A DNA stretch of 48,651 bases from a bacterium (GTDB lineage Bacteria > Myxococcota_A > UBA9160 > UBA6930): positions 1-48,651 of the forward strand of contig JAAELW010000396.1 of assembly GCA_024226235.1 (NCBI GenBank), read 5' to 3'. The translations under genes were made by a program, and so were the position numbers. This document shows, piece after piece, positions 34,242 through 42,618 of the stretch. Each line of letters opens with the position of its first letter. The stretch's first letter is position 1. Below the pieces are notes generated by a model that saw only the letters and a list, made by a program, of their open reading frames with translations, was not told where the DNA came from and made no database searches.

Positions 34242-34927
34242 GACGCAGGCCGCTTCGCCGACTCGATCAGCAACGCAAAGCAACCGACGGCGACCAGGAG
34301 CGCCGCAACGGCTGCCATCGGAAGGACAGGGGGGCCCACGGGATCCGGCGCCCGCCATGGCTCGATGATCAGGCGAACGCAGCCCAGGCCAGCGAGGGTG
34401 ACGGCGGGGACTTTCGCAGGGGGTAGCCAGCGCGAGCCGATAGACAGCAGCCCGCAGCCGATGATCTCGAGGACCTGGGTCGGAGCCAGCCCCGAGCGCA
34501 GCGCAACGCCGTGGCAACAACCGACCGCCAAGCAGCCCAGCCGAGCCGTGGCCAGTGCAAGGGGAAGGGAGCCGAGGGCCGGAGCCAGATAGGATCCGCG
34601 TTCCCCAGCCAGCCGCGGGCTCGTCAGGGCCACACCCACAGGAGCGAACAACACACAGAACCCTGCGGGCGCGAACAGCCGCCGCAGCGGGTCGGCAGGA
34701 TGGTCCGGGTGGAGCAGAGCCCAGCCCAGGTGACAGGCCAGTGCACCGGCTCCCATTCCCGCGACGAAGTGAAGAGCGTGGCGTCTCTTGCCTCCTCGAT
34801 GTTCGAATTCGAGAAGTCCAACCCAGAAGGCGCCCATCAGAGCCACGATCTGGCCGACCGTTCCGTTCTCCAACCTCGTGGCCGTAGCGACAGCGATGAT
34901 CAGGAACAGGGTCGGAAGAGAAGGCAC
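34238..34927 (-). CDS. Lgt-like prolipoprotein diacylglyceryl transferase homologue
   Basis: 229 residues, about seven TM helices. YLAPALGSLPLALATARLGC...GCCHG (113-140) aligns with the Lgt signature region (GRxGNFxNGE), keeping R129 and G131 but with a Cys-rich GCCHG in place of the NGE part. APTQVLE (149-154) corresponds to HP(S/T)QLYE, and VRLIIEPWR (184-192) to the RFxxExxR block. Lgt attaches diacylglycerol to a Cys thiol. This is not a normal housekeeping copy: it opens a coupled cassette with a CPBP protease and a Cys-type sorting-signal protein, so Cys lipidation of that C-terminal signal is a natural hypothesis. The GTG at 34927 is chosen for GGGAG 6 bases upstream; ATG 34990 would add a charged leader. 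Confidence 0.72.
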   Translation of the reverse strand: MPSLPTLFLIIAVATATRLENGTVGQIVALMGAFWVGLLEFEHRGGKRRHALHFVAGMGAGALACHLGWALLHPDHPADPLRRLFAPAGFCVLFAPVGVALTSPRLAGERGSYLAPALGSLPLALATARLGCLAVGCCHGVALRSGLAPTQVLEIIGCGLLSIGSRWLPPAKVPAVTLAGLGCVRLIIEPWRAPDPVGPPVLPMAAVAALLVAVGCFALLIESAKRPAS

Positions 34928-35148
34928 GTTCGGCTCCCGGTAGAGTGGGTGCCGAGTCGAACTGCAACGACTGTGCCGACGGGCTGACATAGCAAGCTGT
35001 CAGCAAGCATGCCTCTGCGCGCCGCTCTCGCGCGGCGCACCCATCGCCCGGTCACAAGCGAACACCGTCGCACACGCCCGAACGCGGCTAGCAATGCCCG
35101 CCGTTCACGACAAGTGAACGTCACAGAGGAGCGTCCCCTCTGTGGTGT
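34928..35148. promoter_or_regulatory. Leader/promoter region of the sorting cassette with stacked stem-loops
   Basis: This 221-base gap ends the flavoprotein gene and must contain the promoter of the minus-strand cassette. CACAGAGG (35122-35129) pairs with CCTCTGTG (35137-35144), a stem just 4 bases past the flavoprotein stop and so a probable terminator, although without a T-run. CGTTCAC (35102-35108) pairs with GTGAACG (35114-35120) and could be a second stem or an operator. A third GC stem (GCGCCGC/GCGGCGC) lies near 35017-35037. Confidence 0.5.
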
Positions 35149-36687
35149 TCAGCGTTGGAGGGAGAGCCACTTCTCGAAGAGCCGCTTGAGTGTCGGTGTC
35201 AGGCGGGTTCGGGTGTAGTTGCCGGCGGCCCGCTTCAGGGCTTCACCCTGGGTGGGGTAGGGGAAGATCACGTTCGTGAATGTGCCCAGGCCGATCTTCT
35301 GGGTGATGGCCAGTGTGAGCTGGGTGATCAGCTCTCCGGCGTGGGCCCCGACGATCGTGGCGCCGACGATCTGATCCGTGCCCTTCTTGACGTGAACCTT
35401 GACGAAGCCTTCCTCCTGGCCGTCGGTGACGGCCCGGTTGGCCTCCGCCATCTGGGCGACGTGGGTGTCGATCTCAAACCCCTCGTTCTCCGCATCGCCG
35501 GCGTAGAGGCCCACGTGTGCGATCTCCGGGGCTGTGTAGGTGCACCAGGGCATCACCAGATTCGAGAGCTTCTTCTTGCCGAAGGGGCCCACCGAGAACA
35601 GCGCGTTCTGCACGACGATCTTGGCGGCGGCGTCGGCCGCGTGGGTGAACTTCCAATGCATGCAGACATCGCCTGCTGCCCAGATTTTCGAGTGGGTCGT
35701 ACGCAGATGGTCGTCCACCTTCACGCCCCGATGCGGGTCGAACTCGACGCCGACCTGTTCGAGGCCCATGTCCGACACATTTGGTGTTCGCCCGGCAGCG
35801 ACGAGAATCTGGTCTACGACGAGTTCGCTCTCGCCCGTCTCGCTGCTCGACAGGTGGATCACCTTCGCTGCGCCTCGATTCTCGATTTTCTGGATCTGGC
35901 AGTCGAAGACCATCTCGACGCCTTCGCGCTCGAAGGCTTGCTGGACGACCTTGGCCGCGTCCGGATCCTCCCGGGTCAGGATCTGGTCCGCGCGCTCGAG
36001 GATCCAGACCTCGGAACCGAGCCGTCGAAAGGCCTGTGCGAGTTCGCAGCCGATCGGGCCGGCGCCGATCACCGCCAGACGAGAAGGGCGCTCGGTCAGG
36101 TTGAAGACGCTCTCATTGTCCAGGTAGCCGGCTTCGGCCAGGCCCGGGATGGGCGGGGCCTCGGCCCGGGCACCCGTGGCGATCACGGCTTTCGAGAATT
36201 CGAGCGTCGTTCCTTCGACATCGACTCTGCCGGAGTCCGTGAATCGCGCATTTCCCAGATAGACGTCGATTCCGAACTCCTCGCTGTAGCGCCTGGCCGA
36301 GTCCTCGTGGCTGATCCGCGACCGGATCTCGCGCATGCGCTCCATCGCCGCCTGGAAGTCCGGAAGCTGTCCATCTCGAAGCCCGAGGCCGAGGGCTCCC
36401 GCGGCTCGCGCTTCGTGGGCGAGGTGGGCGCTGCGAATCACCGACTTGGAAGGTATGCAGCCGACGTTCAGGCAATCGCCGCCCATCAGGTGTCGCTCGA
36501 CCAACGCGACCTTGGCTCCGAGGCTCGAGGCCACGAGGGCGGTGATCAACCCCGCGGTTCCCGCACCGAGCACGACCAGGTTGTAGCGGCCATCGGGGAC
36601 GGGGTTGGACCAGTCTGCGGGGTGGACGTTGCCGACCAGGGTCTGATTGAACTCGTCCCAGGGCTCGACGATCGGTAGCCCGCTCAC
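35149..36687 (-). CDS. Mercuric-reductase-like FAD/NAD(P) disulfide oxidoreductase
   Basis: 512 residues of the class I pyridine-nucleotide-disulfide oxidoreductases. Features in order: FAD-binding LVVLGAGTAGLITAL, redox-active CLNVGC in GGDCLNVGCIPSKS, NAD(P)-binding AVIGAGPIGCELAQAF, second FAD motif IWAAGDV, and the dimerisation domain with the active-site His region FPYPTQGEA (the usual HPT appears as YPT). It lacks the N-terminal NmerA domain and the C-terminal Cys pair of true MerA, so mercury reduction is unlikely. It shares a 4-base ATGA overlap with the upstream TVP38/DedA gene. That pair recurs in many bacteria and implies a joint role in membrane redox or selenite/metal stress; this is family knowledge rather than proof. 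Confidence 0.85.
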   Translation of the reverse strand: MSGLPIVEPWDEFNQTLVGNVHPADWSNPVPDGRYNLVVLGAGTAGLITALVASSLGAKVALVERHLMGGDCLNVGCIPSKSVIRSAHLAHEARAAGALGLGLRDGQLPDFQAAMERMREIRSRISHEDSARRYSEEFGIDVYLGNARFTDSGRVDVEGTTLEFSKAVIATGARAEAPPIPGLAEAGYLDNESVFNLTERPSRLAVIGAGPIGCELAQAFRRLGSEVWILERADQILTREDPDAAKVVQQAFEREGVEMVFDCQIQKIENRGAAKVIHLSSSETGESELVVDQILVAAGRTPNVSDMGLEQVGVEFDPHRGVKVDDHLRTTHSKIWAAGDVCMHWKFTHAADAAAKIVVQNALFSVGPFGKKKLSNLVMPWCTYTAPEIAHVGLYAGDAENEGFEIDTHVAQMAEANRAVTDGQEEGFVKVHVKKGTDQIVGATIVGAHAGELITQLTLAITQKIGLGTFTNVIFPYPTQGEALKRAAGNYTRTRLTPTLKRLFEKWLSLQR

Positions 36688-37412
36688 GCTTCTTCCTTTT
36701 CTTCATCGGTGGCTTCGGCCAGTGCACGACGGGCAAGGACGGTGACGTAGAGGGTAACGGCAACCGTCGCACCCAATGCGACGATGTTCAGGGCCCATCG
36801 GCCGAGCTCGGCACCGCCTCCTCCGGCTGCTGCTGCGGTCTCGGTCGCCAGGTATCCGAGGTATACGTACAAGAAGGTGCCTGGGATCATCCCGAAGCCG
36901 GCGACCAGATAGTCGGTCAGGCTCACCTTCGTCAGGCCCAGGGCGTAGTTCAGCAGGTTGAATGGGATGGCCGGAGTGAGCCGAAGCAGGAAGACGATCT
37001 TGCGGCCCTCGTTTCCGATTGCCCGATCGATCGCTGCGAAACGAGGCTCCGCCTCGATGCGCTTCTCGATGGCGCTGCGCGCCAGGTAGCGAGCAACGAG
37101 AAAGGCGGCCGTGGAACCCAACGTGGCTGCGAAGAAGACGTAGACGACGCCGTGTGCGAGCCCGAAGATCCCGCCGGCGGCGAGGGTGAGAATCGAAGCT
37201 GGCGCGAAGCCGACCACCGCCACCGCATAACCAAGCACGAAGACGATCGGCCCGAGCGCTCCGAGGCCCGCCACCCACAGCTTGAAGGGCTCGATGCTGT
37301 CGCCGAGAAACCGACCGAGCAGCACGAGTGCGGCGAGCGCTCCGAGGCCGCCAAGGATCCTGACGAGAGGCGGGCTGCTCTGGGGCTCTTCCGGCTTCGG
37401 ACTCTCCGTCAT
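36684..37412 (-). CDS. TVP38/TMEM64-family (DedA/SNARE-associated) membrane protein
   Basis: 242 residues with about five to six TM helices. The SNARE-associated/VTT domain core is visible as VVGFAPASILTLAAGGIFG with the re-entrant Gly/Pro-rich loop, ARYLARSAIEKRI, and FLLRLTPAIPFNLLNYALGL followed by GMIPGTFLYVYLG. These proteins act as lipid scramblases or transporters in the inner membrane. An acidic C-terminal tail (ATDEEKEEA) ends it. The ATG at 37412 begins the two-gene unit with the flavoprotein, whose start overlaps its stop. It is divergent from the M23 gene across 190 bases, where I see no clear operator. Confidence 0.85.
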   Translation of the reverse strand: MTESPKPEEPQSSPPLVRILGGLGALAALVLLGRFLGDSIEPFKLWVAGLGALGPIVFVLGYAVAVVGFAPASILTLAAGGIFGLAHGVVYVFFAATLGSTAAFLVARYLARSAIEKRIEAEPRFAAIDRAIGNEGRKIVFLLRLTPAIPFNLLNYALGLTKVSLTDYLVAGFGMIPGTFLYVYLGYLATETAAAAGGGGAELGRWALNIVALGATVAVTLYVTVLARRALAEATDEEKEEA

Positions 37413-37602
37413 CGGTCGAGGCTCCTGCTCACGGGCTCGAACAGGTACTGCCGTGGCCCCTCCGAGGTTACGTCACGGCAACTGACCCCCGGGGGACGTT
37501 GTCGTGAGACCAGTCATCGGGATAGGGTGGCCAGGTTCGAAGTCCGCGGTTCCTTCCCTTCCGCACGGCCGCGGGGAGCCCGCTCGAGCCCAGGAGTGCC
37601 CG

Positions 37603-38589
37603 ATGGACCGTCTTTCCGATCTCGAACAGCCGAAGCTTCGTCTCTTTCGAGAGGCGATGGGGCTTGCCCCGTTCCGCGAGCGCTTTGCCCAGGCGATGAT
37701 CGCCCTGCGCGGGCAGGAGGATGTGCCGCCTAGCAAGTTTGGCCTTTCGAGCCTGCGTCAGCTGCGGCCGAGTCATGCCATTCCGCTATGGCGCGGCCGT
37801 TTCGTCGTCCCACGCCGGGCGATCGTGATGAATCTGTTCAATCACCGGCAGACGCCGATCGAGTCCGGCTGGTCCGTCCTGAAGACACAAGCCGAGGATT
37901 TTCGGGGCCGCGATCTCACCTACGACAGCCACAACGGCACGGATTTCGCGATTCCGGTCGGAACACCCGTACTGGCGGCGGCGTCCGGTGAGATCGTGCA
38001 CGTCGTCAGCGAGTTCAATCGCGGTGGGCTGAAGATCTTCATCGATCACGGAGAGGGTCTGATGACCACCTCGGCCCACCTGGCGCGTTCGCTCGTTCAG
38101 GTGGGCCAGATCGTCGCGCGCGGTGAGGTCGTCGCCCTCTCGGGTTACAGCGGCCTCGACTCGCTCGTGACGTTCCCCTTTGGAATGCCCCACGTGCACT
38201 TCAATACGTGGCTCGACGGCAAACCCGTCGATCCCTTCCCGAGTCCGGAGAACGCGAGCCTGTGGCGAGCCGGGGAGCTCCCCGAACCGACTCCGACGGA
38301 CGAGGTGCCCGAGCCCTTCGTGCCGTCGGTCTACGCGGAACCGGCCGTCGCGGAACTCTTGGCGGGCTGCAGGACACGAACCGCCCGCGAAGAGCTCGAA
38401 CGGATCCAGCCCCTGGCGAAGCGCGCCGCTCGGGCAATCGTCGAATCGAACTACTACCCGACCCGGTTCACGAACCGGCCGAACCCCTATGTCCAGGCCC
38501 ATCCGCGCACGCGTCGCCTCGACCTCCCGTTCCACACCGCTGCTTTCGATGGGGTCGTGTTCGTCGACGAGCCCTGGATAGGGAAGTAG
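37603..38589 (+). CDS. M23-family metallopeptidase without an obvious export signal
   Basis: 328 residues. The LytM/M23 domain has zinc ligands H110xxxD114 (SHNGTDFAIP) and H199 in the HxH motif (MPHVHF), with the additional catalytic H159 (SAHL). These enzymes cut peptidoglycan cross-bridges. A helical N-terminal ~75 residues and a C-terminal ~100-residue extension (YYPTRFTNRPNPYVQAHPR) flank it; the extension may bind another ligand. The ATG at 37603 is firmly set by AGGAG 6 bases upstream, yet the N-terminus (MDRLSDLEQPKLRLFREAM) is not a signal peptide, unusual for this family. An upstream GTG at 37504 would not give one either. It may act on a cytoplasmic or non-classical substrate. Confidence 0.82.
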   Translation: MDRLSDLEQPKLRLFREAMGLAPFRERFAQAMIALRGQEDVPPSKFGLSSLRQLRPSHAIPLWRGRFVVPRRAIVMNLFNHRQTPIESGWSVLKTQAEDFRGRDLTYDSHNGTDFAIPVGTPVLAAASGEIVHVVSEFNRGGLKIFIDHGEGLMTTSAHLARSLVQVGQIVARGEVVALSGYSGLDSLVTFPFGMPHVHFNTWLDGKPVDPFPSPENASLWRAGELPEPTPTDEVPEPFVPSVYAEPAVAELLAGCRTRTAREELERIQPLAKRAARAIVESNYYPTRFTNRPNPYVQAHPRTRRLDLPFHTAAFDGVVFVDEPWIGK

Positions 38590-38756
38590 CCCCAAAACGC
38601 CCCGTGAACCGGTTCGAGCGGGATCGGATCGGGGTTTTCCGGGACCTCACCATTCGGGCTGAAAAACCCGACGCTGCCGCTACAATCCGGGCCTTCGCCG
38701 CCCCCCGGGTAGGGATAGGAGCGGCCGCACTTCATCGCTTTCCGAGGAGACTCCCC
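38590..38756. other. Intergenic region upstream of the MFE-2-like genes
   Basis: Holds a loose inverted repeat (TCGGGGTTTT near 38628 and AAAAACCCGA near 38662) that could be a terminator for the M23 gene. GAGGAG at 38744-38749 is the ribosome site of the next gene. No open frame of interest. Confidence 0.35.
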
Positions 38757-39665
38757 ATGTCCGATGAGATTCGATACGACGGCCGGGTGGCCGTGATTAC
38801 TGGCGCAGGCGGTGGCCTGGGCAAGACCTACGCCCTCGAGCTCGGCCGGCGCGGCGCCCAGGTGGTCGTCAACGATCTGGGTGGCTCCTCGGACGGCACC
38901 GGCGGCAGCAGCAGCATGGCCGACGAGACGGTCAAGCAGATCACCGAGGCCGGAGGCACGGCCGTGGCCAACTACGATTCGGTGGCCACCCCCGAGGGAG
39001 GCGAGGCGATCATCCAGACCGCAGTCGACAACTTCGGCAAGATCGACATCGTCATCAACAACGCCGGTATCCTTCGCGATGCGAGCTTCGCGAAGCTCGA
39101 GCCCGCGAACCTCGAGATCGTCCTCGACGTCCACCTGCGTGGCGCATTCTACGTGAGCCAGCCCGCGTTCCGGGTGATGAAGGAGAACGGCTACGGCCGC
39201 TTCCTCTTCACTGCTTCCGCAGCAGGCATCTTCGGCAACTTCGGTCAGACGAACTACGGCGCGGCCAAGATGGGCCTGGTCGGTCTCAGCAACGTGCTGG
39301 CGGTCGAGGGTGCGAAGTACGACATCAAGTCCAACACGATCGCGCCAATCGCGAACACGCGGCTCACGAAGGAGTTGCTCGGCCCGATCGCCGACAAGCT
39401 CGACCCCGAGTGCGTGACGCCGCTCAGCTGCTTCCTCGTTTCTGAGGATTGCCAGCTCACCCACGAGGTCTTCTCGGTGGGCGGCGGGCGATTCGCACGC
39501 ATCTTCATCGGCCTCTCTCCGGGTTGGGTGGCTGGCCTGGACGCCAAGCCCTCGATCGAAGAGGTCGCCGCGCACATGGACGAGATCCGAAACACCGACG
39601 ACTACATCATCCCGGAGAGCATCGCGGACGAGATGAAGTCCATCGTCGCAATGATGAAGAGCTGA
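38757..39665 (+). CDS. MFE-2-type (R)-3-hydroxyacyl-CoA dehydrogenase (SDR)
   Basis: 302 residues of the short-chain dehydrogenase family in the peroxisomal multifunctional-enzyme-2 branch. The cofactor loop is TGAGGGLG, followed by VVNDLGGSSDG (the MFE-2 signature), then NNAGILRD, the catalytic Ser in TASAAGIFGNFGQ and Tyr-x3-Lys in NYGAAKMG. It oxidises 3-hydroxyacyl-CoA with NAD in beta-oxidation of fatty acids, steroids or bile-acid side chains. The C-terminal extension after residue 225 is normal for this branch. GAGGAG precedes the ATG. The hydratase half, fused in eukaryotic MFE-2, is a separate gene 10 bases downstream. Confidence 0.88.
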   Translation: MSDEIRYDGRVAVITGAGGGLGKTYALELGRRGAQVVVNDLGGSSDGTGGSSSMADETVKQITEAGGTAVANYDSVATPEGGEAIIQTAVDNFGKIDIVINNAGILRDASFAKLEPANLEIVLDVHLRGAFYVSQPAFRVMKENGYGRFLFTASAAGIFGNFGQTNYGAAKMGLVGLSNVLAVEGAKYDIKSNTIAPIANTRLTKELLGPIADKLDPECVTPLSCFLVSEDCQLTHEVFSVGGGRFARIFIGLSPGWVAGLDAKPSIEEVAAHMDEIRNTDDYIIPESIADEMKSIVAMMKS

Positions 39666-39675
39666 GGAGAGCGAA

Positions 39676-40533
39676 ATGCCGATTGATCCCGAGAAGGCCC
39701 TCGCGGCAACTTTCGAGCCGACCACGTCCAGCTACAAGCAGGACGACGTCATCTTGTATCACCTGGGTCTCGGTGCCGGTGCGCCGAGCCAGACGGATGC
39801 GAATGAACTCGAGTACACCTACGAGAAGAACCTCAAGGTGCTGCCGAGCTTCGGGGTGATCCCGGTGTTCAGCGCGATGGGTGGTTCGATGAACACGCCC
39901 GGCCTCGAGTTCAACCCCGCGATGCTGCTGCACGGCGAGCAGGACATCGAGATCCACCGTCCGCTGCCGACCGACGCCAAGCTCGCCAACCAGTCGCGGA
40001 TCGCCGGGATCTACGACAAGGGCAAGGCTGCGCTTCTGGTGATGGAGGTGGACACGAAGGAGGAGGGCGGCGATCCGCTGTTCACGAACCGCTTCTCGCT
40101 CTTCCTGCGCGGGGAGGGTGGCTTCGGTGGCGATTCCGGGCCCAAGGCCGGCAATGCGGCGCCGGATCGCGAGCCCGACCATGTGGTGGAGACGCCGACC
40201 CTGCCGCAGCAGGCCCTTCTGTACCGGCTCTGTGGCGACAAGAATCCGCTGCATGCGGATCCGGAGTTCGCCAAGATGGGGGGCTTCGACGTGCCGATCC
40301 TCCACGGGTTGTGCTCGTTCGGGATCAACTGCAAGGCCGCGGTGGACCATGCGCTCGGCGGTGACGTGACGAAGGTCGCCCGGTACCAGGCGCGCTTCGC
40401 CGGGGTCTTCTTCCCGGGCGAGACCATGGTCACGTCCCTCTGGAAGGAGGGCGACAAGGTCTTCATCAATGCCTCCTCCAAGGAGCGCGGCGCACCGGTC
40501 ATCACGAACGCAGCGTTGACGTTGCGCGACTGA
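39676..40533 (+). CDS. MaoC-type 2-enoyl-CoA hydratase 2 (MFE-2 hydratase-like)
   Basis: 285 residues forming a double hot-dog fold. The N-terminal half (YHLGLGAG, VLPSFGVIP) is the degenerate hot dog typical of MFE-2 hydratases. The C-terminal half carries the catalytic Asp/His motif in CGDKNPLHADPEFAKMGGF and the HGLCSFG helix. It hydrates trans-2-enoyl-CoA to (R)-3-hydroxyacyl-CoA, the step before the SDR encoded upstream. GGAGAG lies between the two genes. Together they form a complete (R)-specific beta-oxidation pair, probably for branched or steroid-like acyl chains; the substrate is inferred. Confidence 0.88.
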   Translation: MPIDPEKALAATFEPTTSSYKQDDVILYHLGLGAGAPSQTDANELEYTYEKNLKVLPSFGVIPVFSAMGGSMNTPGLEFNPAMLLHGEQDIEIHRPLPTDAKLANQSRIAGIYDKGKAALLVMEVDTKEEGGDPLFTNRFSLFLRGEGGFGGDSGPKAGNAAPDREPDHVVETPTLPQQALLYRLCGDKNPLHADPEFAKMGGFDVPILHGLCSFGINCKAAVDHALGGDVTKVARYQARFAGVFFPGETMVTSLWKEGDKVFINASSKERGAPVITNAALTLRD

Positions 40534-40573
40534 GGTCTGGACGGAAAGAAGATCCGTTCGTTTCGAGGTGTCG

Positions 40574-40920
40574 ATGGCCGTCTCGGATCACGTAGATCTC
40601 GGGCAGTTCCTGGCAGGCGTCGAACGACGCAACCCGGGGCAGCCCGAGTTCCTGCAAGCCGTTCAGGAAGTAGCCCACGACGTCTTCGGGTCCATTGCCG
40701 ACAAGGAGGAGTACCACAAGTACCAGATCCTGCGGCGGATCGCGGTTCCAACTTCAATCCGCGCGGCAAGAGCGATCACGAGATCATGTGCGGGATCCAC
40801 GAGCAGTGCGTCGAGTACGGCGGCCAGAGCGAGGACCCGTACGTGGATTACGTGCGCGGTGCCAATATCGCCGGCTTCGTGAAGGTCGCCGACGCGATGC
40901 TTGCCTACGGAGTGGTCTGA
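40574..40920 (+). pseudogene. gdhA: Collapsed glutamate dehydrogenase gene
   Basis: Only 347 bases remain of a gene normally about 1350. The first ~58 codons read like the N-terminus of hexameric NADP-type GDH (RRNPGQPEFLQAVQEVAHDV, EEYHKYQILRRIA). The frame then shifts by one and continues with SNFNPRGKSDHEIM, the block after the GDH lysine-rich glycine loop. That in turn jumps directly to the C-terminal end HEQCVEYGGQSEDPY...GANIAGFVKVADAM and LAYGVV before the TGA at 40918-40920. The catalytic lysines and the whole NADP domain are missing, so at least two internal deletions occurred and no enzyme can be made. Confidence 0.85.
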
Positions 40921-40935
40921 GGCCGGCTCTTCCCG

Positions 40936-42618
40936 TCAGCCGCTCAACCGCTCCACGAACGCATCGCGTAGCTCGCGCTTCAAGATCTTCCCGGAAGCGT
41001 TGCGCGGCAGCGGTGCGTCCAAGAGCTCGAGCTTCGACGGGACCTTGAAGCCTGCGATGTGCTCGGCGAGATGGCGCTTCAGATCCTCCGGGTCGAGGGT
41101 CTGGCCCGGCTTGACGTAGATGCTGGCAGCGACTTCCTCGCCCAGCCGATCGTGAGGGATGCCGTAGACGGCGGCTTCGTATATGGCAGGGTGCTCGTAG
41201 ATGGCCGCCTCGACCTCCGCGCAGTACACGTTCTCGCCTGCGCGCAGCACCATGTCCTTGGCCCGGTCCTGGACGTAGATGAAGCCCTCTTCGTCCAGGG
41301 TCCCGAGGTCGCCGCTGCGCAGCCAGCCGTCGACGATCGTTTCTGCGGTGGCTTCGGGCCGGTTCCAGTAGCCACGGATCAGGTGGGGGCCGCGAAACCA
41401 GATCTCTCCGACCTCGCCCGGGGGAAGGGGTGTGCCTTCTTCGTCGGTGACACGCAGCTCGACGATCGGAACGACACGGCCCGAACTGGTGGGCTTGCGG
41501 AGGTAGTCGTCCCCAGAGTTCTGGGGGCCGTAGGCGTTGGTTTCGGTCATCCCGTAGCCGATCGTCGGTCGGCCCTTCGCAAAACCCTTGTCGATGCGTC
41601 GGACCAGCTCCGGTGGTGCGGGGGCACCTCCGCCACCGACATTCTGGAGGCTCGAGGTATCGCGGCGGGCGAAGTCCGGGGATTCGAGCAGGTCCCAGGA
41701 CATCGTCGGAACACCGACAAAGGCGGTGATGCGCTCGCGTTCGATCAGCTCGAGGGCTCGCTCCGGGCTCCACTTGTACATCATCACCAGCTTCGTGCCG
41801 GAGGCGAAGCAGGAGAGCATTACCGCGACGCAGCCGGTGACGTGGAAGAGCGGAACGACGAGGATGAAGGCGGCGGGATCACTCGGCGTGTCGCTCTCCG
41901 GGGGAGGCGAGACCATTGCGTTCGCGGTGGCGCGACAGGCGAAGGCCAGCAGTGCCGAGAGCACGCCGCGCTGGGTCGAGACCGCGCCCTTCGGGTGGCC
42001 GGTCGTGCCCGAGGTGTAGAGGATGGTCGCGTCATCGTCGGGTGCGATGGAAACCTCGGGAAGTGGCTGGCCCAGCGGCAGGATGTCTTCCCAGCGATCG
42101 CAGCCGGGCGGCGGCTCGCCTTCGGCGCGGACCACGAGGCTTTTGAAGCCCAGGCGATCCCGGCACGGACGTGCGCGTTCCATTCGGTCCTCGTCGGCGA
42201 TCAGCAGCTTCGCGCCGCTGTCTTCGAGGCCATAAGCCATTTCATCGGGGGTCCACCAGGCATTCAGCGAAACCGAGACCGCACCCACTGAGGTGATGGC
42301 TGCAAACGCCACGATCCACTCCGGGTAGTTGCGCATGCCGATCGCGACGCGGTCGCCCGGTTCGATCCCGTAGCGGTTGACGAGCAGCGCACCGAGGGCG
42401 TCCATATGCTCGACGACCCGGGCGAAGCTCCAGCGCTCGTCTTCGTAGACGAGGAAGAGCTGGTCGCCGCGTTCACGAGCCGTGTCGAAGAGCGCACGCA
42501 AGGACGGCGGTGTGCGCTCGAACGCCTTCAGCTTCTGCCCGCCGATCTCGGTCTCGACCACGGCGAACGGCCCGCCGGGACCGGTGAGCTGGGCAATGGC
42601 CTCGTCGTAGCTGGGCAT
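40936..42618 (-). CDS. Acyl-CoA synthetase / AMP-dependent ligase
   Basis: 560 residues of the ANL adenylating superfamily. Motifs in order: A3/P-loop LYTSGTTGHPKGA, VVPLFHVTG, A5 GYGMTE, the hinge Asp region LRSGDLG, DMVLRAGENVYCAEVE, and the catalytic Lys in the A10 motif NASGKILKREL. It activates a carboxylic acid to acyl-AMP and then acyl-CoA; the sequence resembles medium/long-chain FadD types rather than acetate or benzoate ligases. It is coupled to tupA by a TGATG one-base overlap, the last gene of the tungstate importer operon. It converges on the gdhA remnant with a 15-base gap. Confidence 0.85.
   Translation of the reverse strand: MPSYDEAIAQLTGPGGPFAVVETEIGGQKLKAFERTPPSLRALFDTARERGDQLFLVYEDERWSFARVVEHMDALGALLVNRYGIEPGDRVAIGMRNYPEWIVAFAAITSVGAVSVSLNAWWTPDEMAYGLEDSGAKLLIADEDRMERARPCRDRLGFKSLVVRAEGEPPPGCDRWEDILPLGQPLPEVSIAPDDDATILYTSGTTGHPKGAVSTQRGVLSALLAFACRATANAMVSPPPESDTPSDPAAFILVVPLFHVTGCVAVMLSCFASGTKLVMMYKWSPERALELIERERITAFVGVPTMSWDLLESPDFARRDTSSLQNVGGGGAPAPPELVRRIDKGFAKGRPTIGYGMTETNAYGPQNSGDDYLRKPTSSGRVVPIVELRVTDEEGTPLPPGEVGEIWFRGPHLIRGYWNRPEATAETIVDGWLRSGDLGTLDEEGFIYVQDRAKDMVLRAGENVYCAEVEAAIYEHPAIYEAAVYGIPHDRLGEEVAASIYVKPGQTLDPEDLKRHLAEHIAGFKVPSKLELLDAPLPRNASGKILKRELRDAFVERLSG

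Noticed and set aside
34242-35006. N-terminal extension of the CPBP frame
   Set aside because: It overlaps the Lgt-like gene; the conserved hydrophobic protein starts at the ATG at 34241.
35155-36678. A 507-codon plus-strand open frame opposite the flavoprotein gene
   Set aside because: Antisense to a protein with complete FAD, NAD and redox-Cys motifs; no motifs of its own.
35149-36687. True mercuric reductase (merA) and a mercury-resistance operon
   Set aside because: No NmerA domain, no C-terminal Cys pair and no merR/merT/merP neighbours; the TVP38 pairing fits a different role.
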